Below, in pieces: positions 9,642 through 19,072 of a stretch of 26,580 nt of DNA. This stretch comes from Apiotrichum sp. Y4204. Its lineage: Eukaryota; Basidiomycota; Tremellomycetes; Trichosporonales; Trichosporonaceae. The translations under genes and the position numbers were made by a program. The stretch covers positions 1 through 26,580 of the forward strand of contig JAMYHL010000156.1 of the NCBI GenBank assembly GCA_025531455.1. The letters run 5' to 3'. Positions within the stretch are counted from its first letter, which is position 1, and every line of letters starts with the position of its first letter. The notes beneath the pieces were generated by a model. The model saw only the letters and a program-made list of their open reading frames with translations, did not search any database and was not told the origin of the DNA.

Positions 9642-10618
9642 ATGGCAACGCATACCACTCAAAGCGGTGCACCAGACAGCACGGAACATGCACCACCAGG
9701 CCCTCGCCCACGCCGCGCGTGGCCATGCGGCCGTGATCCCTACAAGCCTGCCCTCCTTACAGCCGCAATGCGCCGTTTCCCGCGTACCGACTGGGCCGGT
9801 GTCGTCTTCCCGTGGCCCGTCTTTCTGCGCGGCTCAACGCTCAAGCTCATCTGGGCCGGGCGGGCCGCTAGCCAGCGCTGGACAGCCGCATTTGAGAGTG
9901 GCAACATCGACGACCTGGACGCCGTCGACCTGGCCGTTGCCGTGTTCGACAAGACCGCAGAGTTGTGAGCATCCACCCCGCTGACCAGCCTTCTGCCTTC
10001 TGCATCGGGTCTGACATTAGCTATGCTTATAATCGCGAGGTTCGCATTGCACAGAGCCGTGGCCCGGCGACCCTTGATGCCTGGCTCTCAGTTGTCGACT
10101 GCATGGCAACCTATGTGCACCAGATCGTACGTCTCGTACCGCTGTCCATCTAACAGCAGGCACTTGAGCAGATCCGCGAGCGCTTCCCAGTCGCAGACCT
10201 ATCCCGATTCATGGACGACACGTATCTGCGCGAGTTTGTCCTTCCGGCCATGGACACGAAGTGGACCAGCTTCGAGGACTGTCCCGGCGGCCCTCCGACC
10301 CGTCGCCCGTACGACGAAGAGTACTACCTCGACCGCTATGTGCCCGACCCAGCCCTGCTTCCTCCGCGGCACTTTGTCAAACTCAACCTCGACAACGACC
10401 CAGACTTTGAACCCGTAGAGCTCTGGCTTGATGCCTACGGGAGGAAGTGTCCCCCACCGGATACAGGCACTGCATCCACTCCCCCTCGTGCCAAACCACA
10501 GTCTCCTCTATCGTCGCTCGAGAGCACCAGCACCAGCAAGGGTGCGGATAGCACAGCAGGGACTGCTACCATACCTGCCTCCTCCTTTGCGTCCACGCTG
10601 GATGACACGCCCACGTAG
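9642..10618 (+). CDS. Three-exon gene for a 295-aa acidic protein of unknown family
   Basis: Exons are 9642-9964, 10021-10126 and 10160-10618. Intron 1 (56 nt) has a GTGAGC donor, CTGAC branch and TTAG acceptor. Intron 2 (33 nt, or 30 nt with the earlier AG) has a GTACGT donor and CTAAC branch. The joined frame is 296 codons including TAG. The start MATHTTQSG follows a CT-rich leader. Residues 1-35 are Pro/Arg-rich. The middle (about 36-235) looks folded, with RRFPRTDWAGVVFPWP, LKLIWAGRAASQRW, RERFPVADLSRFMDD and YYLDRYVPDPALLPPRHF. The last 50 or so residues are Ser/Thr/Pro-rich and probably disordered. There is no signal peptide or membrane segment. I do not recognise the family; splice phase and codon character make the gene itself convincing. 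Confidence 0.75.
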
Positions 10619-10690
10619 AAGAAGAACAGAGATTGTCAAGATTGTTGGTGCCCTCCATCCCCGTCCCCATTCTCGCCCGGGTCCCTTTGT

Positions 10691-10737
10691 GTGAGTACCG
10701 CTGGTAGATCAGAAGAACCTTTGAGCTAACTTACAAG
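10691..10737 (+). other. Intron-like segment in the 3' flank of the 9642 gene
   Basis: GTGAGT donor at 10691, CTAAC branch at about 10726-10730 and an AAG acceptor at 10737 (or CCAG at 10744) make a 47- to 54-nt intron that fits the size and signals of this genome. It lies 72 bases after the TAG of the 9642 gene. It may be a 3' UTR intron, an alternative 3' exon, or the start of another transcript. Confidence 0.4.
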
Positions 10738-12003
10738 ATCCCAGATGTTGTCATTGTTGTTATGCATGTCTCTGAACCGCATGTCGCTGTCTCGTCACTG
10801 TGAGTGCACTGACCACCGTCTGTCGTGCTATGACACTGGGCCCACACTTTCTCATCATCTACAATCCATCGTCCCGGCATCAATCCATCATTCACGCTAT
10901 GACCCCGGGTCATCCTGGCCCCGTCAACTTCTACACGCTTCCCACAACTACGGTGCCACGTTGCCGTCATCCAAAAGGGTCGGCAGCAGACCACTTGTGT
11001 CACAATCGTCACAAGGCGACGCTGGAATCTCTTTGCAAAAGGCCTCACCATCAGATCGTCAACGGACCGGACCGAGCCTCATGAACCGTTTGGTCCGTGA
11101 CAACTGTCGTCTTGCGACATCTCGCTCAACGTGTCCACACAAAGTTACCCCACATTTAGGAGTTCAGCTGTGAGTGTGTGGGACCACGTTCTACTCCCCA
11201 GTCACACAGTCCGTGTGCACCCCAACTTCACCAAAGTTAACGTTTGGACCCCTCGTGACGCTGCTGTGTAGCGCATCCTCACAAGCAGCCAAGGATTAAC
11301 TTGTCCACCATCTGGGCGATGCGAGGAAGACGTGCCGTGCTGTTGCAGGGAGGCAGATGGTCGAACAAGCTCCATGGAGAGTCTTTGCAGTATTCATCAT
11401 TGACAGAAAACCCAGCCATGTGAGCACGTGGGTCTCTAACACACTGTCACTCGAGCTTCACGAGATTGTCCTTGGCGTAGCCCTTGCCGACATCTTTCAC
11501 CTTACGGACCGGCGTCTTGTCTACAGAACGAAGGGCTGTGAGAAGCGAGACGTCGCCGCATGGCAGGTCCACTTTCGATAGACTGATTAATCGCCAGGAG
11601 AATCGCCTCAACAGCATCAAGTCACAACTTCGTCTGATGACTGCTGCCGAACACGATCAAGCTATTGCACTCTTGAAGAAGCCCTCTCAGACCATGTAAA
11701 GGGGAGCATATGTTGGCAATTGGGGCGGCAACCATCAAGCACGAGAGGGAAAGCCCGAATACTGCTCTTCAATATTGGGCGATTTGATGGCCGGATGGTC
11801 AGACCTAAGGGCTCCGGTCTCTTCCGTCATGTCGACTAGATTGGCGAGGGCTGTGCCATTGTGAGTTGTCTGAGACGCCGACATTACCCACCTCGTGACA
11901 TCACCAACTCGTAACGTGGACAAACCCTTCGCCCAGAAGGAGGTATATGCTCTTCGCACTAAACACCGTGCTGATAGAAAGACTCCCTCGGCTTTGACCA
12001 CGT

Positions 12004-12023
12004 CACAATGCTTCAGCATTGTG
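12004..12023. repeat. Perfect 8-bp hairpin CACAATGC-TTCA-GCATTGTG
   Basis: Two 8-base arms are exactly complementary around a 4-base loop. Hairpins of this size are expected about once or more by chance in a window this long, so function is not implied. Confidence 0.5.
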
Positions 12024-13244
12024 GGTGCTGCAAGCATGTGAAAGAAGTGAATAGCTGCCGGGTGATGGATGAGAAGAGGCAGAGGTACGTTGTATCGTTT
12101 CCTCGTTGCCAGCGGATACCCTTGGTGGAACTGAACAGGGCGAAAGCACATCAGCTAGTCACGAAAGCACATCAGATGTTTCGTGTGCATGTCTAACACG
12201 CGTGTCTCACAAGAGTGCAAGGCTGCAACTGACATTGACTGTCGTATTGACCACTGTGTGCATCTCTTCGTTTCCCTAGGTCAGTCACACCTCTCAGCTT
12301 TGTTAATCTGTGTTTCGAGCCATGTTTCTCGATTCGCATCTCACCTTGTCTTGTTTGGTGGTGGATGCAAACACCACGTCCTCGGTTTGCTCTTGTTTCA
12401 CAGTGTGTCTCTTGCCCATGTTTCACTCCCTCAAGGCTCCGACGGTTGCCCAACGGTCATCGTTGCTCTTTCGCCAATAGACATGTGGATGAATTACGGA
12501 TCCAGATTAGAACTGGTGCGTGTCCCCCCCGTCGCTCTGCGTATCACCGTTGCTCTGCGTATCAAAGGAAGAAGAGAGAAGAGAAAGTTGACTGCATGTA
12601 GAAGTGTTTCATGACACAACACCCGGTGTGTTGTTGTTCGAGCCACCGGCGCGGGGGCCAACTTCTCGCTCACTGTTGACTGCTCACCACACCCTGCTCG
12701 ATGAACGTGGTGATGCAGCTAATGCCCGTTGTTCATTCACGCACTTGGCCTGCAATGTTGCGGGCTCTACTGTGGTTGGCTGATTGTTGACTTGTGCTAC
12801 ACTCCGTCTGAGCACCGAGGATCCAGCATCACAGTCACACTCTCATGAGCACGCCATCAACAACCATAATCATGCTCGCCTCATCATTCTGCCATACAGC
12901 CACCTGAGTTAGTCGACTGCTGATTGACACAGTCCTCACAACTGTGCTTTACTCATTTTCCACCATCCTCTGAGCCTTTTCCCCCAACTTTGCCAGCCTG
13001 CACCCGTCCATCGAGTCACTTGATTCCCTCAGTGATTGGGAACAACGAAGCTAGAGAAGGGCATGTCTATCCTTGTCGGGCACAAGGAGGACAGCGACAA
13101 GCGTGAGTAGTTTTAAACCAACACTTTAGTAATCTGGACCAAGTGGAGTGAGCCAGGAGTCTCTTGGGAATACTGCTGTGGCTGACAGCCCATTGAACAA
13201 AACTTGACATAGAAGAGCTCCAGATGACGGGCTCGAGAACGTAA

Positions 13245-13908
13245 CTCCCACCAGGTGCAGAGGGAACAGGTTCAAGGTCAGAAAAAGAAAGAGCACGTAG
13301 GCTGGCAAGACCAGTGCATACAGTTATTAAACATTCTCCAGTGAAAACTGGGACGTCTCGCGCAGACGCTCTTCGTAAAGCAGCAACAAACTCCGAGGAA
13401 AAGTTTGAGACATGGTGATCAAGACTCAAGTGCTCTTTACAATGGGGATCAATGGTTTTGGCATACTCACACCACTAATACTGTACGCGTTGATTGCTCA
13501 AGGGCAGCCTGCTGACGGACTCTTTAATAACCACAGCCCTCTGTCGAGATGTGCACTGAGACGATCGACTGTGTCCAGACACGTCAAGCCGAATGTACGT
13601 TGCGCGAAAGTTCGACTGTTTCTGTCTGGCCAGCTTTCGGTGACGTTGCACTTCCTATATCAGATCTCGTGAGGAAAGAGGAACTGACGAGAACGGTCAT
13701 GACTCATCTTAATCGTGACTGTATGGAAACCCTGACACCTGCAGAGAAGGTCTCACTGGCAAGCGACACAACAAAATGCCGAGGGCCGACACTTGAACAG
13801 CCTCACGGTGGCTTCTCGCCGACTTTTTGCGGTCAGCGTTGGTATGCGCCGGGTCTCCAATACCCAGAACACCTGGCAGCTGTGCTACACTACATAGATT
13901 GCTGGTGA
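13245..13908 (+). pseudogene. Possible frameshifted, spliced plus-strand gene remnant
   Basis: An open frame from 13245 to the TGA at 13416-13418 codes a hydrophilic stretch (RSEKERARRLARPVHTV, then SRADALRKAATNSEEKFE). At about 13411 the next frame takes over without a gap (HGDQDSSALYNGDQWFWHT) and reaches a GTACGC donor at 13483. A 54-nt intron (13483-13536, CTGAC branch, CACAG acceptor) leads in phase into 13537-13908 (PSVEMCTETIDCVQTRQAEC, ending AAVLHYIDCW then TGA), a Cys-containing 123-codon exon. The frame change needs a 1-base indel or an unseen intron, so I mark it as a remnant. A minus-strand frame (13429-13067) also spans the 5' half, which weakens the call. No family recognised. 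Confidence 0.3.
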
Positions 13909-15920
13909 ACTACTATCCGACGCTTAATCCTTGTTCCCGGCTTTCAGTGTCTTTGAAGTTGATACAGTACCATCAAGGTAAAGAAAGCCCATAAGGGGAC
14001 CGTAATCCACAAAAATGAACAGTTTGCAAAACAACAGACAAATACCAAGGCCCTTGGCAGTGTAAGACGTCAGCGAGGAAGAAACAAGGGTATTTGCGCA
14101 ACGAAACACACCTACTTGCGATGTAATGCCTGCTGTGTTAGTAGCTGCTGAAGCAACGTTCACCTGGGTGCCTGTATTTCAACACCCAGCCTCCGTTTTG
14201 TGCGTTTTGTGGTAAACATGGCCCCGCTGATGCAAACAACAGACCAGCATCTAAAGCTTACTTGGACATGTGCTGCAGGTACCGCAGTGTGGAGTGGCAC
14301 GCAAACATACCTCACAAGTGGGACCGTGGTAAGCGCTATAGATACTGTAGACACTTTCCATCTGTCCGGTTTCTTTGTTTTAATTCTTATGGAATAAGGA
14401 CTGTCGTCGCCACAACACCGCAATGGGGATTTCCTGCTGTACAATGTAGCGTTCATGTCACAATCGATACAGGGCAAACATTTCACCGGTCCGTAAAGCC
14501 GTCACCAATCGGATTGTGAATCCGGTGAGCTGAGCCTCACGGACGATTGGTCCCTAACCTTCTCGAGAAGTGCCCAACAGCAAAAAGTTACCTTTGCAGG
14601 TCAGTGTGCAGTGCAGGGAAAATGCCGAGCACACCAGCTCGCAAGTGTGAAGGAAGATCGAATAACAATTTGAGGCGACAACCTCCACAAACTGGGGTTG
14701 CCACCCAGTGTCGGAAACCCAGCCCCAATCACCCACAGCGAGCTGCAACCTTACACGCACGGCGCAATTGTGTTGTTTTCACGATCGTGGATGTAGGTCG
14801 CGCACTACATAGGATCATAGATGCATGCGGATCAAAAGTTGCACAGCTGATATACCCTGGCGTCTATCGCTCTATGCGACCCTCGATGGAGCGTTCCCGG
14901 CCTCACAACACGCCGCTTGCCGCAATCAAATATGCAGACGTTACAGATAGCTCCTGAGAATGCATATATCTGATACTGCTGAGTGCGGCTTGAAACTGCG
15001 ACTCGCAATGCCGGTGTTGAAGGCTTGTATTGAATTCCTCGTACCATCGGGGTTTCTCTTCCCGGGCAGAGGGTCCAGGTTCAATAGGCTGTACTCCTAA
15101 CGTGCGGCTGTCATGCGATGTACGGTTCATAAGGCTCAGATTGCTCGGTTGACGATCTGAGGTGAGGTCTTTTGCAGAGAGGTTACGGCGTTGCCTCATG
15201 ACGATTGTTACAGCTGCGTGGTTGAGTTGGGTCTGAATAACAATAAAATGATAGGAGCAGGGTTGAAATGACGTTCTTTAGGGAAGGTTTACCAGCAGAG
15301 ACAATTGCTCCTCACAGATGATGTGAGCCGTTTCTCCGAGGTGCACATACTTCCCAGGACAGTTCAAGCAACATTGTGTAGGGTATCAAGAGACTCTGGA
15401 TAGAAGTGCGAGTGACTACGCTCATGGGGCAGTAGGGGCTGCCCTCTCCTCGGCAATGTTGCCGGTGGTCAAATGCCAAGTTCATAGCGTACCCTGTGTT
15501 TTCGTGCCAAGTCAAGGCAAGACACATCCACTGAGTGGTCGGTCTGAATGCTGGCGATGTGAACTGTGAACCCACGCAGAGCTTTTATCAGCCGGGGAGG
15601 TCGCTCGTTCCATCATTCCCTTGGACGATGTTGTGGTCTTACGACCTCTTACAGCTCTATTGCCTCCCCTTGCGTGTACTCTTCGCAGTCTGGCTCTTGA
15701 GACGACGAAGGGTTACTACTTGCTCTGTTGTGCCAATTCATGCCTGATGACACGGCCTATATGATATCAGGTGTTAGTTCCGGCCTGGTGTGTGGCTCGT
15801 CAGATGTCAGTTGCAAGTGGCGAGGAGATGCTATCGCTGTCCGCTATCAGTGAGAACAAACGTGCAGAACAGCTGCTCGGCTTCACGCTGAGACCACGCA
15901 ATACCACTCCGACTGATGCA
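13909..15920. other. Intergenic region, no supported gene
   Basis: Frames up to 136 codons exist on both strands without leaders or matching introns. A plus-strand Cys/His-containing stretch around 14190-14400 and an overlapping Thr/Val-rich stretch in another frame (14200-14397) look protein-like but exclude each other. A nested inverted-repeat structure lies at 14504-14551. The last few hundred bases are the 3' flank of the minus-strand gene ending at 15921. Confidence 0.4.
14504..14551. repeat. Nested inverted repeats able to form a three-way junction
   Basis: Outer arms ACCAATCG (14504-14511) and CGATTGGT (14544-14551) are exact complements. They enclose two small hairpins, GGATT/AATCC (14511-14515 with 14519-14523, loop GTG, sharing one base with the outer arm) and GTGAG/CTCAC (14525-14529 with 14536-14540). 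It does not match a tRNA or any RNA family I know. Confidence 0.4.
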
Positions 15921-17220
15921 TCACCACCACGGGTATCCCTCTGGCTCGATCTCCAGCGACGCGAGTGCGTCCTCAAGTGCAACGAACACGTCCTCTCCAG
16001 CCTCAGCCTCGGCAGTGGGAGTCGAGCTGGTTACTGCTCTCCTTTCGTCCAGCTCGGTCACCAGAACCCTATCGGCCTTGCCGTGTATGCAGAAGCGTTT
16101 GAGACTCACCCCGTCCGGGTCGCGATCAACAGGGGAGGAGGTACGTCCGGCGCGTGACCCGCGGCGTGGTGGTGGAAGTATGGGCCTGTCACCGCTAGGA
16201 GTACGCTCTCCTTCGGCTTCGTCACGCAACGGGAGGAACCACTGCGGTGGGCTACGCGGGATGGGGCTAGACATGCTTGGAGACGTGGAGCGATGAGGAT
16301 GAAGACCGAGGCCCAAGCCGGATGACTCTTTCTTAGTGTCCGTAGTATCAGTGGGTGGCAATACAGGCTGGGTGCGTGGCCTGGCTTTGGAGCGTTTAAG
16401 ATCCTCCATTCTGAAAAGCTGTTCCTCGAGCTCCGCGACTCGTGCGGACCGGGCAGCGAGCTCGGTCTCCAGACGGCGGTTATCGTCGAGCAGACCTTTT
16501 GCGCGAATAGCAAGTCGTGGGAGGAGAGAAGAGGGGGGAGGGGGAGGCAGGGGAAGGGAGACAAGGCTCGATTGCCTTCTGTGTCGCTTGGGAGTTGGGG
16601 GTTCGAGGGAGGCAAGGACTGCGTGCGAGTCCTCCGAGAGGACATCGGCAATGCAGCCTGCGATGATTGCCGGTGGCGCGTCGGATGGGATGGCCGAGGT
16701 GCTGCGCTTGTGGGAGGAAGAGGAGGTGAACGAGGAGGTGAAAGAAGAGGTGGAAGAGTTGGGGTCGAAGAGGGACCTTCGCTTGTCGGGAAGTGCAGAT
16801 GTGCGGATGCTTGTTGGTGCCGCAGTCGGCGGGCAGCGCGTTGCGGGAGTAGGGAGTGTGGGAGTCGAGCGCGTTGGGCGTGCGGTGCGTGTGTAGGGCT
16901 TAGGCCTCTGTGTCTCCGAGGAATCCTTTGTCTCCTGGGGCCTTTCCTTCGGTTTCAGGACATGCATCGTCTCGTCGATACGCGACGTGGCGTTTCCAAC
17001 TGCTGTCAGACAGGAGTGAGACATAGACTCACTGTTCGCCTTGTGAGTTGCGTGGATGGGCAGCTCGGCAAGGGGAGTGCTGCTGCTGCTGTTGCTGCTG
17101 GACACGGTGGCGCGGTTGACGAGGACGTGGAGTTGTGTGTCCAAACGTTCTGGAGTCAGTGGAGGTGATTGGACCTGGGCACTCACCCTTCTCGGTGTCT
17201 CTACGGAGGATACGGAACAT
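15921..17220 (-). CDS. Two-exon gene for a 420-aa Ser/Pro-rich coiled-coil protein
   Basis: Exon 1 (17220-17187) codes MFRILRRDTEK. A 37-nt intron (17186-17150) has a GTGAGT donor, CTGAC branch and CCAG acceptor and leads in phase to exon 2 (17149-15921), giving ERLDTQLHVLVNRATV and on to the stop after GYPWW. Most of the protein is low complexity: Ser runs (about 28-35 and 143-162), Pro/Thr stretches, a basic PKRHRRQSS patch at about 198-206 that could be a nuclear signal or phosphorylation site, and a Pro run (about 211-218). One predicted coiled coil lies at about 225-266 (NRRLETELAARSARVAELEE). The C-terminal 60 residues (RFCIHGKADRVLVTELDERR, then an acidic AEAEAGEDVFVALEDALASL segment) look more ordered. 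No catalytic domain, signal peptide or membrane segment is visible. The function is unknown; a scaffold or regulator would fit. The plus strand is also open here, an effect of GC-rich biased codons. Confidence 0.8.
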
Positions 17221-17336
17221 GGTGCTGGCAGAGTATGTAAGATGTTGTGGGGAATGTCAACCAGAGAGACATCGAGGTAGTCGTTTTAAGTGTCGACGAT
17301 GTCGAGTGGTGTTAGAACCGTTCGTGTTTGAGTCCT

Positions 17337-17753
17337 TCATCGCGACTCGCGTCGCGTCCTCCGCGACATGTGGCTGGCAGCAACGAATGCCCGTGTCAAG
17401 TGGCGTGCAAGCAGATGTAGGATGTGGGTGGTCATGGGGAAAGAAGACATCGATAAACCCCGTTGCATGGTTGCATTGCAGGCGGCTGGCACTGGTGACC
17501 AGGACGGTGGTGACGGATGCATGTACGCGGATGGCGTTGACACTAGAGCCAATATACCGGTGCTGTTATCGCTTCCGGCATGTGCTCGGTGCTCGCTGTC
17601 ATCGGTGGCGTGTCGTGCTCGATGGATGTGAGCGACGCAGCCAGCGTTGTGGGGTATGGTCAGGACAGGTGATGGGTTGCCGAGGCGTGTGCTGCAATCA
17701 GATGGGACATGGGATATGTATTGTCGGTGTGCCAAGCTGCTGCCGGTAGCCAT
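17337..17753 (-). CDS. 138-codon frame in the leader region of the 420-aa gene (upstream ORF or small gene)
   Basis: A minus-strand frame opens at ATG 17753 (MATGSSLAHRQYISHV), right after a C/T-rich leader with CATC repeats (17760-17830), the best promoter-like sequence in this area. It ends at 17337, 117 bases before the ATG of the 420-aa gene. No intron with good signals connects the two frames, although a CTAAC word lies in between (about 17311). It may be a long upstream ORF, a separate small gene, or a chance frame. The Ser/His/Thr-rich composition shows no domain. Confidence 0.22.
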   Translation of the reverse strand: MATGSSLAHRQYISHVPSDCSTRLGNPSPVLTIPHNAGCVAHIHRARHATDDSEHRAHAGSDNSTGILALVSTPSAYMHPSPPSWSPVPAACNATMQRGLSMSSFPMTTHILHLLARHLTRAFVAASHMSRRTRRESR

Positions 17754-17982
17754 GGCCTACGTCGCTTCTGACAGCGGATGGATGGATGCCGAGAGATGGG
17801 ATGGATGGATGAAAGAGAGATGAGAATGAGATACGTGTGCTGCGGCTGGAAAACAAGAAACAAACAACAAGAAGAACCAAACAAAAGACAATGTTTGTTG
17901 TTGTTTTGATTTCCAGCCATCTCTCTCCGTCCCGTTCCGTTCCGACCCGAACAAACAAACAACAAACCACTACCGCTACATC

Positions 17983-18127
17983 ATGCATTGCATTCCATGC
18001 ATTCTATTCCATGCATTCTATTCTACACATCTTCTGTCATGCATCTACTTTTGATCGTGTCATCGTCTTTTGCATGCTCATCTTCTGACCTGCACTCAGC
18101 TAATGCATCAATCATCATACGATGCAT
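17983..18127. promoter_or_regulatory. Cluster of six ATGCAT palindromes
   Basis: ATGCAT starts at 17983, 17997, 18011, 18039, 18103 and 18122, with a GCATGC at 18072. The first four fall on a 14-base period (14, 14, 28), partly from a tandem CATTCCATGCATTCT-like unit; the last two are in unrelated sequence. By chance, about 0.04 copies would be expected in 145 bases. A transcription-factor binding array is a reasonable inference, with the binder unknown. Confidence 0.5.
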
Positions 18128-18388
18128 AAAAATGGGACGCTATCGACCAGCATATCCGACCAGTTGACATTACGTAACTGATCAGACTCTCCCTGCAGTT
18201 GTCGATTTCCTTTGGGTGACAATCGTCGAAAATGGAGAGAAAGCAGGACATGGAAAAAGAAATCACTCGCGGTAATGCGGTTCAGAGTCAGTTTACATAA
18301 TAAAGCGTGGCATGTTTTCGACCTGTCCCGTGCCATTTCCCCGTTCCGCTCCGTCTCGAGAGAAACATAACAATCCGCCATTGCCATT

Positions 18389-18469
18389 GTCGTCGTCGTC
18401 GTCGTCGTTCTCTTTTCTCTTTCTCTTTCTCTTTCTCTTTCTCTTTCTCTTTCTCTTTCTCTTTCTCTC
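18389..18469 (+). repeat. (GTC)n and (TTTCTC)n microsatellites
   Basis: A run of GTC units (18389-18408) is followed by about nine TTTCTC hexamers (18411-18469) and then CCAT repeats. The tract is strand-asymmetric (all pyrimidine on the plus strand) and sits in the presumed leader of a plus-strand transcript. It produces long RE- and LF-repeat frames that are not genes. Confidence 0.85.
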
Positions 18470-18651
18470 CATCCATCCATCGACTGTTGTTCTCTCACTC
18501 TTTCTCCATCCTCTCACACTCTTTCCAGTCCGATGCGACCACCACTGCTCACCACTACTCACCACCCACTCACCCATCACTCACACACGTCTCTGCATGT
18601 CTCCTCACTGCGTTGGTTCTGACCGGCGAGTCTTACTGCTGCCGTCTCTTC

Positions 18652-18862
18652 ATGTGTGCCACCACTATTCTCCCCCATGCAGTGCAACCACGTACCGGCC
18701 GTAAAGCCCTTGGACCCTGGCTGTGAGTGCTTTGTCTCGCTGTTTTGTGTTGGTCAAGAACCCCTTTCTCTTGCCTGGATGACCCAATCGAGCCCCGTGC
18801 TGCGCGCTAATAGCGAAAGCCGTGGTCAGCTGCGAGAGAAGGGTGACTGCCAGCGTTTGTGA
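18652..18862 (+). CDS. Possible two-exon microgene, 46 codons
   Basis: After the C/T-rich tract, ATG 18652 opens a short frame (MCATTILPHAVQPRTGRKAL) that meets a GTGAGT donor at 18723. An AG acceptor at 18791-18792 would give a 70-nt intron and an in-phase second exon (18793-18862, ending RGQLREKGDCQRL then TGA). The branch site is weak, the intron is longer than the others here, and the product is short, so this may only be the 5' part of a transcript I could not follow. Confidence 0.2.
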
Positions 18863-19036
18863 ATGTTGGCTGCTTGCGCAGAGCGCAGAGGTGACTCTGC
18901 AATCCTCGAAACCAGTACGGGATTGGGGGCAGCTGGATGCCAGTGGGATTCCCACCGTCACTCTATCTATACCATGACTTTCAGCAAGCATACCGCGTCC
19001 ATCGTGTGCGTCGTTGGGCGTTTGCTGCTGATATGC

Positions 19037-19072
19037 CTGTGGGGGTTCACAGCCCTGTGGGGGTTCACAGCA
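19037..19072 (+). repeat. 18-bp tandem duplication with CTGTG...CACAG arms
   Basis: The unit starting CTGTGGGGGTTCACAG occurs twice in a row (19037-19054 and 19055-19072) with one difference at the last base. Each copy is itself a short inverted repeat (CTGTG with CACAG). In one plus frame it would code LWGFTA twice. Confidence 0.75.

Larger units (their letters stand above)
10619..13244. other. Long region without a supported gene
   Basis: The first part is the 3' flank of the 9642 gene and holds an intron-like segment (10691-10737). Further on, short frames on both strands look protein-like but contradict each other. On the minus strand, 69 codons end at a TGA at 11449-11447 (RSVDKTPVRKVKDVGKGYAK), and a 138-codon frame runs 12151-11735 (ending NIEEQYSGFPSRA). 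On the plus strand, the frame around 11581-11699 ends AIALLKKPSQTM. None has in-phase introns that settle the matter. A short plus-strand first-exon candidate (ATG 13063, MSILVGHKEDSDK, GTGAGT donor at 13103) sits after a C/T-rich stretch at 12940-13020. Confidence 0.4.
17754..18651. promoter_or_regulatory. Divergent promoter-like region with simple repeats
   Basis: No gene is seen. From left to right it has GGATGGAT repeats (C/T-rich on the minus strand, 17775-17815), A/C-rich and T/G-rich runs near 17860-17970, a cluster of six ATGCAT palindromes (17983-18127), then GTC and TTTCTC microsatellites (18389-18469) and more C/T-rich sequence up to the plus-strand ATG at 18652. It fits a bidirectional control region with leaders on both sides. 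Confidence 0.4.

Noticed and set aside
11447..11653. Minus-strand 69-codon frame ending KVKDVGKGYAKDNLVKLE, faintly like ribosomal protein L9 (VKDGYARNFL)
   Set aside because: The order and surroundings do not fit L9, no intron or start is found, and a plus-strand frame over the same bases looks equally protein-like.
13442..13462. MGINGFG, like the N-terminus of glyceraldehyde-3-phosphate dehydrogenase
   Set aside because: The match stops after six residues; the following RIGR motif and the rest of the enzyme are absent, and the competing frame joins better by splicing.
16336..16896. 186-codon plus-strand frame rich in Arg/Gly/Glu, and its neighbour at 16572-17168
   Set aside because: Both are antisense shadows of the Ser/Pro-rich 420-aa gene, whose intron phase and start fit much better.
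18288..18580. Minus-strand frames with long (RE)n or (KE)n runs
   Set aside because: They are translations of the TTTCTC hexamer array; all frames are open through it and no flanking protein is conserved.
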